50,511 nucleotides of DNA from NCBI GenBank assembly GCA_045541735.1, contig JAZQJQ010000005.1, positions 1 to 50,511 of the forward strand, written 5' to 3'. This document shows positions 38,926 to 47,215 of the stretch, in pieces. The position numbers and the translations under genes are program-made. Each line of letters starts with the position of its first letter. The stretch's first letter is position 1. Source of the stretch: RUG12395 sp045541735 (GTDB taxonomy: Bacteria; Bacillota; Clostridia; Oscillospirales; CAG-272). The notes under the pieces are model-generated. The model had not been told where the DNA came from and ran no database searches. It saw nothing but the letters and a program-made list of their open reading frames with translations.

Positions 38926-40086
38926 TTACTCTTTTTCAAAATGTTTCATAACCCTTTTAGCTTTCGGGGTTTGCTTTTTCAACATACCAATTATTTTGCG
39001 ATAAAACGCGTTAACATCTATATCATTAAGCAAATAACGAACAGGATGATGAGTAAGTGCTATTCCAAGCATCAATTCAATTTCCTCTTGTGACCAATCG
39101 TCAATAGCCGACAATGCTGGCATAATCGCGTGAGTAGTTTCAAAATTTCGGCTACCATCTAATGCGATTATCAACTTCATATGCTCCGGTGAGTACTTTT
39201 CAGCGCTCGAGCTTTGCTCTTCATCACGTTCTTTTTTGCATGCAAAATGCTTTTCTTCCAAAACCTCATTTGCTGCCGTTCTGAGAATAATAGATTTTAC
39301 GAGTTTATCTAACTCTGAACCATCAGTATAATCAGTAGGTGTAAAGTACTTAATACGGTTATCAGCTAACATCTGAAACGCTTTGCTCTTATCTAATGTA
39401 CTATTGTCATATACAGCTATGGAATGGCCACCGTTAACATTAACAAGCTTCATGCAGGGGATATCCGTCATGCTATCGCCGATATATACGATGTTTCTGA
39501 AAGGAACACGAATATTCTCAGGTTCAAAGTAGTCGTTTACACCGGTATCATTTACATCTAACACACCCTTTTCAATTCTGAACAGAAATTGTGTTTTGTT
39601 TGTGTAATTGATAGCTTGCGCAGGCCAAATAGGTACATCCTTGTCATCAAACAAAAAGGAACTTGCATAGATTTGCTCGAATTCTTTTGCAATGGACGTT
39701 CCCTCGATCATCTCCTTAAGACCGGAAGATATGATATAATGTTCAACGATTACATCGTGTTTGCTGCCGAAGTCTCTCATTCGCTCAAACCATTCCTCCA
39801 CACCCGGGAACAATTTCACTTTAGATCCGTATTCTCTTAACGTTTTTCTCGTTAACACAATACGACCATGTGCATATTCTACCATCTTGCGCATATAAGC
39901 CAAGTTGGAATCCATATCGTTGGCTTCTGCCAATTCTCTGCATTCATCCCAAAAGGCTTTTACATCACCATCATAAACTGCCTGAATATATCCCTGTGCT
40001 TGCATATCATCAGGTGATAAGGTTTTATCAAAATCATAACAAATTGCTAAAACGGGCTTATCTTCTTTTGTTCGTCTTTCTATCAT
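38926..40086 (-). CDS. HAD-superfamily phosphatase-like protein
   Basis: A 386-residue protein. The start is the ATG at 40086 with GAGG upstream. Motif I is CYDFDKTLSPDDMQ (nucleophile DxDxT), motif II is IISSGLKEM, and motif IV is YIGDSMTDIPCMK, so the hydrolase site looks intact. A large cap lies between motifs I and II. The last 80 residues (DWSQEEIELMLGIALTHHPV...) form an extra helical domain. The substrate is unknown; a nucleotide or phosphorylated DNA end are options. Directly upstream lies a chimeric scar with an hsdR piece and an hsdS tail. Confidence 0.78.
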   Translation of the reverse strand: MIERRTKEDKPVLAICYDFDKTLSPDDMQAQGYIQAVYDGDVKAFWDECRELAEANDMDSNLAYMRKMVEYAHGRIVLTRKTLREYGSKVKLFPGVEEWFERMRDFGSKHDVIVEHYIISSGLKEMIEGTSIAKEFEQIYASSFLFDDKDVPIWPAQAINYTNKTQFLFRIEKGVLDVNDTGVNDYFEPENIRVPFRNIVYIGDSMTDIPCMKLVNVNGGHSIAVYDNSTLDKSKAFQMLADNRIKYFTPTDYTDGSELDKLVKSIILRTAANEVLEEKHFACKKERDEEQSSSAEKYSPEHMKLIIALDGSRNFETTHAIMPALSAIDDWSQEEIELMLGIALTHHPVRYLLNDIDVNAFYRKIIGMLKKQTPKAKRVMKHFEKE

Positions 40087-40089
40087 TGT

Positions 40090-40170
40090 TTTACCTCGCA
40101 CAAAATATTTTTGCATCAATTGAATTCTCCGCCGAGATTGCCATGTCCGCAAAGCAGGCAAAATCGGGGG
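40090..40170 (-). repeat. Chimeric scar: hsdR 5' piece plus hsdS 3' tail
   Basis: Bases 40124-40170 resemble the hsdR codons for PDFDAFADVAISAE (36365-36412), and in that frame read PDFACFADMAISAE. Bases 40090-40121 repeat the hsdS end and its following ribosome site (40865-40896): both carry CAAAATATTTTTGCATCAA. No intact gene remains. It records past insertion or replacement events in the RM operon. Confidence 0.7.
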
Positions 40171-40176
40171 TAAAAG

Positions 40177-40860
40177 TTAGGTATGTGAATCCGGTTGATC
40201 TGGCGAGACCTTCCGTGATATGTATTTATCATATTCTACATCAATAGCATCAATCAAGTCTGACATATCAATTTCTGTTACTTCGTTTTTCTCGATATTA
40301 CATCTATAGAACGTAAATAGGCAATCGAAAAATATTTCTTTATACTTTAAACGCTGATCATTTTGTAGATTATTGGCATAATCTATTATTTGCTTTGCAG
40401 TTTCAAGATTCGCAAATTCATAATTACAACAACTCATTTCAAGGTATAGCGAAATGTTAGAAGCATACTGGTATTGCAGCTTGTTTAGCTTACCAACTTT
40501 ATGATCAATGGCATCGTATATCATTTGCAGGCCAAACGGTTGATACGAATGTTTGAATCCATTAATGGTTTTGCTCTGTTCATTTATACATACATCGTAG
40601 CCGTTTTTTCGAAAGATCTCCAAGCCTTTTTGCGGTACTTGATCTATATGTTGATTCTCAAAATATCTATAATAATATGACGAAAACTCCATTTCTTTTG
40701 AGTTTGCTGGATGTACTACTTCAATACCTATTTTTTTATCGTCATCTATCAAATCCGGTTTGTCTGACAAAACCAAATTATCGAACTCGTCCGGGAAAAC
40801 AATACGCAGTGTATGTAATGCTCTTATTTCGTAAAATTGTCCGCCATTATGTTTGAGCAT
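40177..40860 (-). CDS. Putative PD-(D/E)XK-like nuclease, unclassified
   Basis: A 227-residue protein of no known family. The N-terminal part contains an element like the PD-(D/E)XK fold: Glu in GGQFYEIRALHTL, then KPDLIDDDKKIGIEVVHP, where an Asp after Pro is followed some 10 residues later by Glu in a beta-strand (IEV). The lysine expected in ExK is missing or replaced, so activity is doubtful. The rest is helical and rich in Tyr and Asn. GGTGAGG precedes the ATG. It lies between hsdS and a scar that repeats the hsdS end, so it was probably acquired as a unit. Confidence 0.5.
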   Translation of the reverse strand: MLKHNGGQFYEIRALHTLRIVFPDEFDNLVLSDKPDLIDDDKKIGIEVVHPANSKEMEFSSYYYRYFENQHIDQVPQKGLEIFRKNGYDVCINEQSKTINGFKHSYQPFGLQMIYDAIDHKVGKLNKLQYQYASNISLYLEMSCCNYEFANLETAKQIIDYANNLQNDQRLKYKEIFFDCLFTFYRCNIEKNEVTEIDMSDLIDAIDVEYDKYISRKVSPDQPDSHT

Positions 40861-40872
40861 TTACGCTTTACC

Positions 40873-41970
40873 TCACCCAAAATATTTTTGCATCAACGCT
40901 TTTTTTAGTGTTTCGAGCTTTTCAAGGCTCTTTTGGATTTCAGATTTTGATTTGTCGGTCTGTTCGACAAAAGATGCAAATTGGTTTTGCTTACTCTTAT
41001 CTGCCACAATGACTTCTACGGTATTAAGTGTTTTAACAGCCAATCCAGGCTGTGCCGCACCCGTATGATACCTGTACAAATCCATCAGTTTGAGTAAATG
41101 ATATACCCAAACCGAATTATCATTCTTTAGCAGCGATACAAGCACAGCGTGTTCTGTTGCGTGGAAGTCACCAGTAGCATATTGAACATTTCCGCACAAA
41201 GCACCTTGTCTGCCGATGATTGGATAATCTCCTGTATATGATTTTTCTTTCACATAACCACGGATTCCATTGCCACCATAGCAAGGAATCTCATACACAC
41301 CTTCTGCGAAGTCATGTATATCGTCTGCTGCTGTGGTAATGCCTGCCTTCAGGCTGAAACGCTGTTCCATTCGCTCTGTTGGAAGATTATTGCTGTTGGT
41401 TATAGGGTCGCCAAAGAGTTCGACAAATCGTGCTTTGACAAGCTCGTCCAATTTTGAAAGTTGTTGCTTGCGGAGAAAAATTGATTTCTCCAACGAATTA
41501 AATGTTGAGGAAATTAAGTGTTGCTCTGGGATTGAATAATTCGGCAATTCAAGTTCTGCCAAAGTTTCTATTTTAATCCCCTTAATGGTCGCTCCTCGTG
41601 CCTGTGAGTTTAGATAGGCAGATTTGCTTGATAAAAATTTGCAAAGGAAGTCCAAGTTCCATTGGTTTTGATCAATTCCTACCAATGAAATAATGTCTTG
41701 ACTTGTTGACATTGGTACTAAGTTGATAGCAACCTTTCCAACACCTACACGAGTGCCTACCAAAATCGAGTGGACCGGTACAATCTTTGCGGCACTTTCT
41801 TCTATAGCTTTTAAAGTAATCCATTCATTGGCGTTTTCCAAAGAAATGGTACTGCCATTCAAGGCAGTTGTTGTAACCCAGGGTATATCACCATTAAAAT
41901 ATTCCGGATTCTGTCTTGAAGGAGTTCCACCCGATTGAAATGCACATATATCACACAATCTCGCCATCAT
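40873..41970 (-). CDS. hsdS: Type I restriction enzyme specificity subunit (HsdS)
   Basis: Recognises the two halves of the target DNA. Two target-recognition domains are visible. The first runs from LCDICAFQSGGTPSRQNPEYFNGDIPWVTT to ELPNYSIPEQHLISSTFNSLEK. Then come the conserved helix (KQLSKLDELVKARFVELFGDP), a second domain to VIVADKSKQNQFASFVEQTDK and a second helix SEIQKSLEKLETLKKALMQKYF. At 365-366 residues it is a little shorter than usual. Its ATG overlaps the membrane-protein gene. AT-rich and divergent from hsdM and hsdR, as is usual for hsdS. Confidence 0.9.
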   Translation of the reverse strand: MMARLCDICAFQSGGTPSRQNPEYFNGDIPWVTTTALNGSTISLENANEWITLKAIEESAAKIVPVHSILVGTRVGVGKVAINLVPMSTSQDIISLVGIDQNQWNLDFLCKFLSSKSAYLNSQARGATIKGIKIETLAELELPNYSIPEQHLISSTFNSLEKSIFLRKQQLSKLDELVKARFVELFGDPITNSNNLPTERMEQRFSLKAGITTAADDIHDFAEGVYEIPCYGGNGIRGYVKEKSYTGDYPIIGRQGALCGNVQYATGDFHATEHAVLVSLLKNDNSVWVYHLLKLMDLYRYHTGAAQPGLAVKTLNTVEVIVADKSKQNQFASFVEQTDKSKSEIQKSLEKLETLKKALMQKYFG

Positions 41971-42443
41971 CCCACCCCCTTAAAAAGAGCTACCAATGCA
42001 ACTATTAAAGCTGCAAAGCTTACGATTCCCGAAAACACGGAAATGATGTAGTTTCGATCTTTTTCTGTTTCAATTTCTTTAGCTGATTTCCACAGCAGAA
42101 AAGAGTATAAAACTAATACTACAAACAGCGCCACCGCAAATGCAATGCTAAAAACATTGCCGATAACAGCATTCGTTTCATTCCACACAAATGATTTAGC
42201 AATGTTGATTATGGCAATAGGCGTTGCAAGTGCAATCAGCCACCCCAAAAAAGCCACTCCGCGAAATGCGAGAGATATTATCATTGCAAAGGTGCCGGAG
42301 GTGAACTTTTTCGTTCTATTGGCTTCGTTTTCGCTTTTTTCTTGTGCTTTCACTATCGATTCCGCAAGCTTATCGTAATCGATTTCAAGGTTTATTTCCC
42401 CGATATTATTGATAACTTGCGGTTTATCTTTCTTTTTAGCCAT
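41967..42443 (-). CDS. Small membrane protein between hsdM and hsdS (four spans)
   Basis: A 158-residue protein. A soluble acidic N-terminus (VINNIGEINLEIDYDKLAESIVKAQEKSENEANRTKK) precedes about four hydrophobic segments (FAMIISLAFRGVAFLGWLIALATPIAI; VFSIAFAVALFVVLVLYSFLLW; IISVFSGIVSFAALIVALVALF). No family was recognised. It overlaps both neighbours, so it is made with the RM proteins. It could be a membrane effector that acts when the RM system is triggered or overcome; that is inference only. Confidence 0.6.
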   Translation of the reverse strand: MAKKKDKPQVINNIGEINLEIDYDKLAESIVKAQEKSENEANRTKKFTSGTFAMIISLAFRGVAFLGWLIALATPIAIINIAKSFVWNETNAVIGNVFSIAFAVALFVVLVLYSFLLWKSAKEIETEKDRNYIISVFSGIVSFAALIVALVALFKGVG

Positions 42444-42780
42444 TAAACAACCTCTCCTTCAGCCATATTACACCATAAATTAAGGCGACTATAGCCACTA
42501 CTACAACTAGAACCCACCACCACGCAAATGAGAAAATCCCCAACACACACAACAATCCTATAATAACCGAATATGTTAACAGATATAAAAAACTGCCAAT
42601 CGCGGGATCTGAACCAGGTTGGTAAATTGTTCTCACAAGAATAAAAATAACAAAATGAATAATTGGCTCTGCTATCAAATTTATTAAAAATGCGTTGTTT
42701 CCAAAGCACTCAAATGGATTTGGGATAAAAAACTGTCTCACAATAATACTTATTATTTTAATTATTACATATATTTTCAC
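42436..42780 (-). CDS. Small membrane protein, partner of the next gene
   Basis: A 114-residue, mostly hydrophobic protein with three or four likely membrane segments (IKIISIIVRQFF, LIAEPIIHFVIFILV, FLYLLTYSVIIGLLCVLGIF, WWWVLVVVVAIVALIYGV). No enzyme motif. Its ATG overlaps the hsdM stop by 4 bases and it overlaps the next membrane gene by 8 bases, so the pair is coupled to the methyltransferase. Confidence 0.6.
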   Translation of the reverse strand: MKIYVIIKIISIIVRQFFIPNPFECFGNNAFLINLIAEPIIHFVIFILVRTIYQPGSDPAIGSFLYLLTYSVIIGLLCVLGIFSFAWWWVLVVVVAIVALIYGVIWLKERLFNG

Positions 42781-44306
42781 AACATCCCTTCCAAATCCGC
42801 CAGCCCCTTTGTGATCTCCATTTCCAGCTCATGTAGCTCTGCCATAATCTGTGATGTAGGCGCATACTCCACGGGCTTATATTCGGTCTTTTTGTACTTA
42901 TTGATAGAGAGGTCGTAGTCGTTTCCTACGATTTCATCCTTTGGAACCATAAAGGACTTTGCGGTGCGTGGGTTCTCGGCTTCGTTATACGGACCGTCGG
43001 GGACGCCGGGCCCTACGGATTTAACAGAACGGAAGCGTGCGATTATATCGGGAATATCGTTTTCCGCAACGGGGGTGCGTTTATCGTCCAGAGAAAATCC
43101 GTCTGCCTGCATATCGTAGAACCAAACCTTGTCCGTGCCGCCGTGTCCTGTCTTGGTAAAGATCAAAATTCCCGTGGAAACGCCTGCATAGGGTTTGAAC
43201 ACGCCCGAAGGCATAGAGATCACAGCTTCGAGGCGGTTATCATCAACGATTGCCTTGCGGATCGCTTTGTGCGCGGTTGAAGATCCGAAAAGAACTCCGT
43301 CGGGAACAATCACTGCGCATCTACCGCCCACGCGAAGCATACGAAGCATCAACGCAAGGAACAGAAGCTCGGTCTTCTTGGTCTTGCAAACCTTGAGAAG
43401 ATCTGCAGAAACGGTATCATAATCCAGACTGCCCTTGAACGGGGGATTTGCAAGGATAAGGGAATATTTTTCTTTGTCGGGGTTCTGATCGGACAAACTG
43501 TCGCGGTATTCGATATATGGGTTGTCCACGCCGTGAGTCATCATATTCATGGCACCAATGCGGAGCATGGTTCTGTCCATATCGTAGCCGTGGAACATAC
43601 CGTTCATATAGTGCGCCTTCTTCTGCCTGTTGAAGAATATTTCTTCTTTGCGCTTTTCCTTGAGGTAATCACCTGCGGCGACAAGGAAGCCCGAAGTACC
43701 GCAGGCGGGGTCGCAGATAACCTCGTCTGCCCCCGGATCCATCAGCTCTACCATCATACGGATGATATGCCGAGGAGTGCGGAACTGGCCGTTCAATCCT
43801 GACTGGGAAATCTTTGAGAGAAGGTACTCGTAGACGTCTCCACGGATATCGCTATCCTTTATCTGCGCCATCTGCTCATAGATGCTGTCAAGGGTGGTAA
43901 CTATCTTTTCAAGAAGCAGGGGCGTGGGGATCTTAAAGATGGCATCGTCCATATATTTGGAGTACGCGCTATCCTTATCCTCGTGCAGTCCCTTAATAAA
44001 GGGAAACACCCATTCCTGTACGGTGGAATACATCTTACCTGCGGGAAAATCGTGGAATACCGACCACTTGAGCTGATTGCCGTCGATTTCCCTTTCTCCT
44101 ACCTTCACCTTGTCCGCAAATATGCTTCTATGGGGCAATCCCAGCATAACAGCCTCTTTTGCGCGGATGTTATCGGTATCGTCAAGGTCGCGGATAAACA
44201 TCAAATAAGTTATCTGCTCTATAACGTCAAGGGGGTTAACAAGTCCGCCTGCCGCAAACACGTCCCAAAGTCCGTCAATTTTATTTTTGAGCTCGCCTGT
44301 TATCAT
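42777..44306 (-). CDS. hsdM: Type I restriction-modification DNA methyltransferase subunit (HsdM)
   Basis: The adenine-N6 methyltransferase subunit, 509 residues. The N-terminal helical domain (LKNKIDGLWDVFAAGGLVNP...ITYLMFIRDLDDTDN) is followed by the catalytic region with SAM motif I DPACGTSGFLVAAG and motif IV NPPF (LILANPPFKGSLD). QFRTPRHIIRMMVELMDP and FVPDEIVGNDYDLSINKYKK-type segments are also family features. AAGGAG lies before the ATG. It follows the Fic gene by 1 base. Confidence 0.94.
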   Translation of the reverse strand: MITGELKNKIDGLWDVFAAGGLVNPLDVIEQITYLMFIRDLDDTDNIRAKEAVMLGLPHRSIFADKVKVGEREIDGNQLKWSVFHDFPAGKMYSTVQEWVFPFIKGLHEDKDSAYSKYMDDAIFKIPTPLLLEKIVTTLDSIYEQMAQIKDSDIRGDVYEYLLSKISQSGLNGQFRTPRHIIRMMVELMDPGADEVICDPACGTSGFLVAAGDYLKEKRKEEIFFNRQKKAHYMNGMFHGYDMDRTMLRIGAMNMMTHGVDNPYIEYRDSLSDQNPDKEKYSLILANPPFKGSLDYDTVSADLLKVCKTKKTELLFLALMLRMLRVGGRCAVIVPDGVLFGSSTAHKAIRKAIVDDNRLEAVISMPSGVFKPYAGVSTGILIFTKTGHGGTDKVWFYDMQADGFSLDDKRTPVAENDIPDIIARFRSVKSVGPGVPDGPYNEAENPRTAKSFMVPKDEIVGNDYDLSINKYKKTEYKPVEYAPTSQIMAELHELEMEITKGLADLEGML

Positions 44307-44307
44307 T

Positions 44308-45369
44308 TCAGTTCTCCTTTTCGTGATTCCAAATATATGCGGTGTAACGTCCGCCGCCGATCTTCAATATTTCTCCGTTTGTCACCAGTTCGTTAAGAGC
44401 TCTTTGCACCGTAACTTGGCTGATATCGGGGCATTTTTCCATAATCTCGGATTTTGTTATTTTACCAAGCGTATTTTTGATGATCTCTTTGATGCGCTCG
44501 GGCTTGGATAGATTGCTTGCCGCAAACAACTTAACTCTTGAAGAAAACTCACGATATGCTGCAACAACTACACCGAGTGTATACTGCACAAAAGGTATAT
44601 AGTCATTTTTATCCTCGTGCCAATTTGCGGAGCTGTTCCCGAGAGCTTCGTAATAGGTTTCCTTTGTCTGCTCGATCATTTTTTCGATACTTATATATTT
44701 TCCAACGATATACCCAGCACGGTACAAGAGTAGCAATGTGAGTAATCGGCTCATTCTGCCATTACCGTCATTGAACGGGTGGATGCACAGGAAATCAAGT
44801 ATAAACATCGGGATGATAAGAAGCGGATCGGCATCCGTTTCGGCTAAAATCTCGTCAAATGCCTCGCAGATTGCATTGACCGCCGCAGGTGTTTCCCATG
44901 CAGGTACCGGATTGAAACGAACGTGTTTGTTGCCTTCATTGTCTTCATCTGCAATCACATTGTCAGCCCCTTTGTATGAGCCACCAATATTTTTGCCGCT
45001 AAATTTATACAGATCACGGTGAAGCTGCAATATAATTGACGGCTTTACGGGAATGAAGTCATGGCTTTCATGTATTGTTGAAAGCACATCTCTGTATCCG
45101 GCAATTTCCTGCTCGTTCCTTGTTCGAGGAGTTGTCTTGTTTGAAACGAGACTCTTGAGCCGTTCATCCGAGGTATAGATTCCTTCAATTTTATTTGATG
45201 CCTCTGTGCTTTGTATTTTTGCTATCTCAACGAGTTGAGTCAGCGTATCAGCTTTCGCTTCCATTAATAGGGTCTGCTCTCCCTTGTGTTCGTGTATTTG
45301 TGTAAGCAAAGAAACTACCTCGGGAATAAGTGATTTTTGCCATTTGTTTTTGTAATTGTAATTACGCAT
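44308..45369 (-). CDS. Fic-domain protein with inhibitory helix and winged-helix C-terminus
   Basis: A 353-residue AMPylator-type enzyme (Fido family). The active site HPFNDGNGR (residues 197-205) is intact. The auto-inhibitory (S/T)xxxE(G/N) motif is in the N-terminal helix as SNKIEG (58-63), making this a class II Fic protein. The C-terminal 90 residues form a winged-helix (KITKSEIMEKCPDISQVTVQRALNELVTNGEI), which suggests DNA binding. It opens the RM operon and could regulate it. GAGGG precedes the ATG. Confidence 0.85.
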   Translation of the reverse strand: MRNYNYKNKWQKSLIPEVVSLLTQIHEHKGEQTLLMEAKADTLTQLVEIAKIQSTEASNKIEGIYTSDERLKSLVSNKTTPRTRNEQEIAGYRDVLSTIHESHDFIPVKPSIILQLHRDLYKFSGKNIGGSYKGADNVIADEDNEGNKHVRFNPVPAWETPAAVNAICEAFDEILAETDADPLLIIPMFILDFLCIHPFNDGNGRMSRLLTLLLLYRAGYIVGKYISIEKMIEQTKETYYEALGNSSANWHEDKNDYIPFVQYTLGVVVAAYREFSSRVKLFAASNLSKPERIKEIIKNTLGKITKSEIMEKCPDISQVTVQRALNELVTNGEILKIGGGRYTAYIWNHEKEN

Positions 45370-45404
45370 AAATCCCTCTAAAACATATTAATCTGCTTAT
45401 CTAC

Positions 45405-45433
45405 AGTATAAACATTATTTTATCATTAGTCAA
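45405..45433 (-). promoter_or_regulatory. Promoter of the Fic-hsdM defence operon
   Basis: Minus strand TTGACT (45433-45428), a 17-base spacer and TATACT (45410-45405), about 36 bases upstream of the Fic start. As no other strong promoter was seen in the co-directional genes downstream, it may drive a long transcript. Confidence 0.7.
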
Positions 45434-45473
45434 GTCAATTTAATCATTTTTTGGAAAATGATTAAATTGACTT
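45432..45473. promoter_or_regulatory. Perfect 19-bp palindrome overlapping the operon -35 (operator candidate)
   Basis: AAGTCAATTTAATCATTTT (45432-45450) pairs perfectly with 45455-45473 around TTGG. It touches the -35 of the Fic-hsdM promoter. Its location fits an operator, perhaps for the Fic winged-helix. As it also has a T-rich end on the plus strand, a terminator for incoming transcripts is the alternative. The remaining stretch up to 45867 has a short GCTATTC/GAATAGTGC inverted repeat around 45532-45560 and no supported gene. Confidence 0.55.
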
Positions 45474-45867
45474 TTTGTTTGATATATTAAACCTTAAGAT
45501 TTTTCTTGTCTTAAAGCATCCATTCCAAAATCGCTATTCAAAAGCGCTTTTTAGAATAGTGCGTCTTTCATATTTATGTCAAACAAATCGAAAGGAGTGA
45601 GTGACATGATATATGAGAGATGCGTTAGTGGTGTATATGCTCTGTGGTAGCGTAAGTGCTTATCACATAATAATGGGTATTGGTTACGTCTACTCAAGTT
45701 CAAAAGGCAAATTCAAAAGGCGATATCAAAAAACATCGTCTTTATCTCTATCCCCGTCGCAATCGACGTCAGTGTCGTTTTCAAAAACAAAATCAGCACG
45801 CCGCTGCATACGCGGTGGCGTATGCCACAAAAAAGATTATAAAAAAATTGAAAGGACTTTAAAAGCT

Positions 45868-46746
45868 ATGGCTAATTACAATCGCAGTATAAAAACAGAC
45901 CTATGGATGACTATCGCGTTTCGCGATTTGACATCGGACGAAAAAGTTGTTTATTTATTCTTACACACAGCAGATTTGTCATCCGACTCCTCCGTGTTCT
46001 TCTGCCCTATTTCCGACGTTGCAAGCTGCTGTAATCTATCAAAGGCGAAGGTTCTGAAGATACTTAAAAAATTCGAAGAAGCGGGTTACATTGTCTACGA
46101 TTATGATTATCAGGAGGTATTCGTCAAGGACTACTTCTGGCTACATCCACCGGTCGGCGGTTTGGGTTTCGAGATGTTTTACAAAGATTTAAGTAAAATA
46201 AAATCCCATCATCTTATCGACTTGGTTGTTGAAAACTCAAAGGAGTATGAAATCTCACTCCCGTTCTTCACTGCCCTTCAAGATGTGCGACCGAACATAA
46301 AGCAAGACGACTATGCTATCAAACCCACGAAAATGACATGCGATGAACTGCGAACAGCCGCAAACCGTGGCCGTAGCAAAAGCAGAGCGAAAAGCGGAGC
46401 AAAACAGGAAGAACCTACGAAGGAAAAGACGTATACGAATGAAAATACCGAAATAATCGACGAAGACCTGCCTTTTCGACAGTTACGGCGAATAAGTTTC
46501 TGTCATACTATAGTTAGGCGAAAGATATTTAAAAAATTGGAGTATGCAGCTTCGGGGCTTTCGTTCGGGGCGTCACCTCTTTCCTACCCCGAAACTGCGA
46601 AGGCGCCCCATTTCTCCCAGGGTGCCTTCAGGGTCATCCGCCTCAACTCCAAGGCGGATGCCATCGGCTGCAAGATGACAGAAACGACATCTTGTAGCCC
46701 TTCTGCTAACGGTTATATTTCAATTTTTTGGAATATAACCGTTTAG
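45868..46746 (+). CDS. Helix-turn-helix replication-initiator-like protein, C-terminus uncertain
   Basis: The start is the ATG at 45868 (MANYNRSIKTDLWMTIAFRD), with AAAGGAC upstream. Residues 1-85 resemble the N-terminal winged-helix of phage replisome organisers and DnaD/plasmid initiators: LTSDEKVVYLFLHTADLSS ... VFFCPISDVASCCNLSKAKVLKILKKFEEAGYI. Coding character is clear to about 46470 (a Lys/Arg/Ser-rich stretch, then TKEKTYTNENTEIIDEDLPF). After that the frame runs through strong hairpins with unnatural residues, ending NGYISIFWNITV. The true 3' end may have been lost by frameshift or deletion. Confidence 0.55.
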   Translation: MANYNRSIKTDLWMTIAFRDLTSDEKVVYLFLHTADLSSDSSVFFCPISDVASCCNLSKAKVLKILKKFEEAGYIVYDYDYQEVFVKDYFWLHPPVGGLGFEMFYKDLSKIKSHHLIDLVVENSKEYEISLPFFTALQDVRPNIKQDDYAIKPTKMTCDELRTAANRGRSKSRAKSGAKQEEPTKEKTYTNENTEIIDEDLPFRQLRRISFCHTIVRRKIFKKLEYAASGLSFGASPLSYPETAKAPHFSQGAFRVIRLNSKADAIGCKMTETTSCSPSANGYISIFWNITV

Positions 46747-46772
46747 CAGAAAAAACGTCGGTCAGAGCGACG
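46551..46772. other. Run of six strong hairpins
   Basis: Consecutive inverted repeats: 46551-46557/46587-46593 (TTCGGGG), 46599-46608/46620-46629, 46635-46643/46652-46660 (CATCCGCCT), 46666-46677/46688-46699, 46703-46719/46732-46749 and 46756-46760/46768-46772. They leave few unpaired bases. This resembles a plasmid or ICE origin (single-strand origin or oriT) or a structured RNA. No known family was recognised. Confidence 0.6.
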
Positions 46773-46932
46773 GAAGTTTCTGTGAGCGTATGGGGGTTCG
46801 ACATACGGCACGCCTTTTCTCGGCGGTGCGGTCAGAGCGCATCAAAAATCGAGACATATGGACAAGTTTAACGACCTTTTTAAGGTAGGCGCAACGAAAA
46901 AGCGATATTTTTCATCTTTTTTCAAAAAAGTA

Positions 46933-46960
46933 TTGACAAAACAAAAAAATCTGTTAAAAT
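46933..46960 (+). promoter_or_regulatory. Promoter upstream of the integrase region
   Basis: A perfect TTGACA (46933-46938), a 16-base spacer and TAAAAT (46955-46960), followed by a GC-rich CCAGGGGGGCCCTG palindrome at the likely start of the transcript. The 280 bases from here to the integrase are non-coding leader. Upstream, 46773-46932 has a second GGTCAGAGCG copy (46833) and no gene. Confidence 0.65.
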
Positions 46961-47044
46961 AAAGGGTTGCCAGGGGGGCCCTGCGAAAATTGAATAGTAC
47001 ATACATATTTTTTGAGCGCTCTCGCTCATTCTGACAACGCTTTT

Positions 47045-47136
47045 GCCGTTGTGTACATAGTTTTTTCAATGGATATTCATAGCTATAGCTATACCTATAT
47101 CCATTTGTAAAAATTGTGTGCACAGCGGCTTTTTGT
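47045..47136 (+). ncRNA. Long structured leader hairpin before the integrase gene
   Basis: GCCGTTGTGTACA (47045-47057) pairs with TGTGCACAGCGGC (47117-47129) with two mismatches. Inside, AATGGATAT pairs with ATATCCATT, and a TAGCTATAGCTA palindrome forms the tip. TTTTTG follows the stem, so it may work as an attenuator or be a small RNA. It matches no riboswitch class known to me. Confidence 0.45.
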
Positions 47137-47215
47137 TTCTCAACTTTGCTTCCCTGCTTTTGTGAATATCATCTTTCTTTCATACTCATTTTAAACGAAA
47201 ACACGAAAGGAGTTT

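Noticed and set aside
45613..45867. Open frames before the HTH protein (45613 onward and 45680-45862)
   Set aside because: The residues are low-quality (SSLSLSPSQS-type runs) and a better start with ribosome site exists at 45868.
46390..46746. Continuation of the HTH protein frame through the hairpin region as genuine protein
   Set aside because: From about 46480 the frame overlaps six hairpins and gives an unlikely composition. Kept in the coordinates only because no earlier stop is present.
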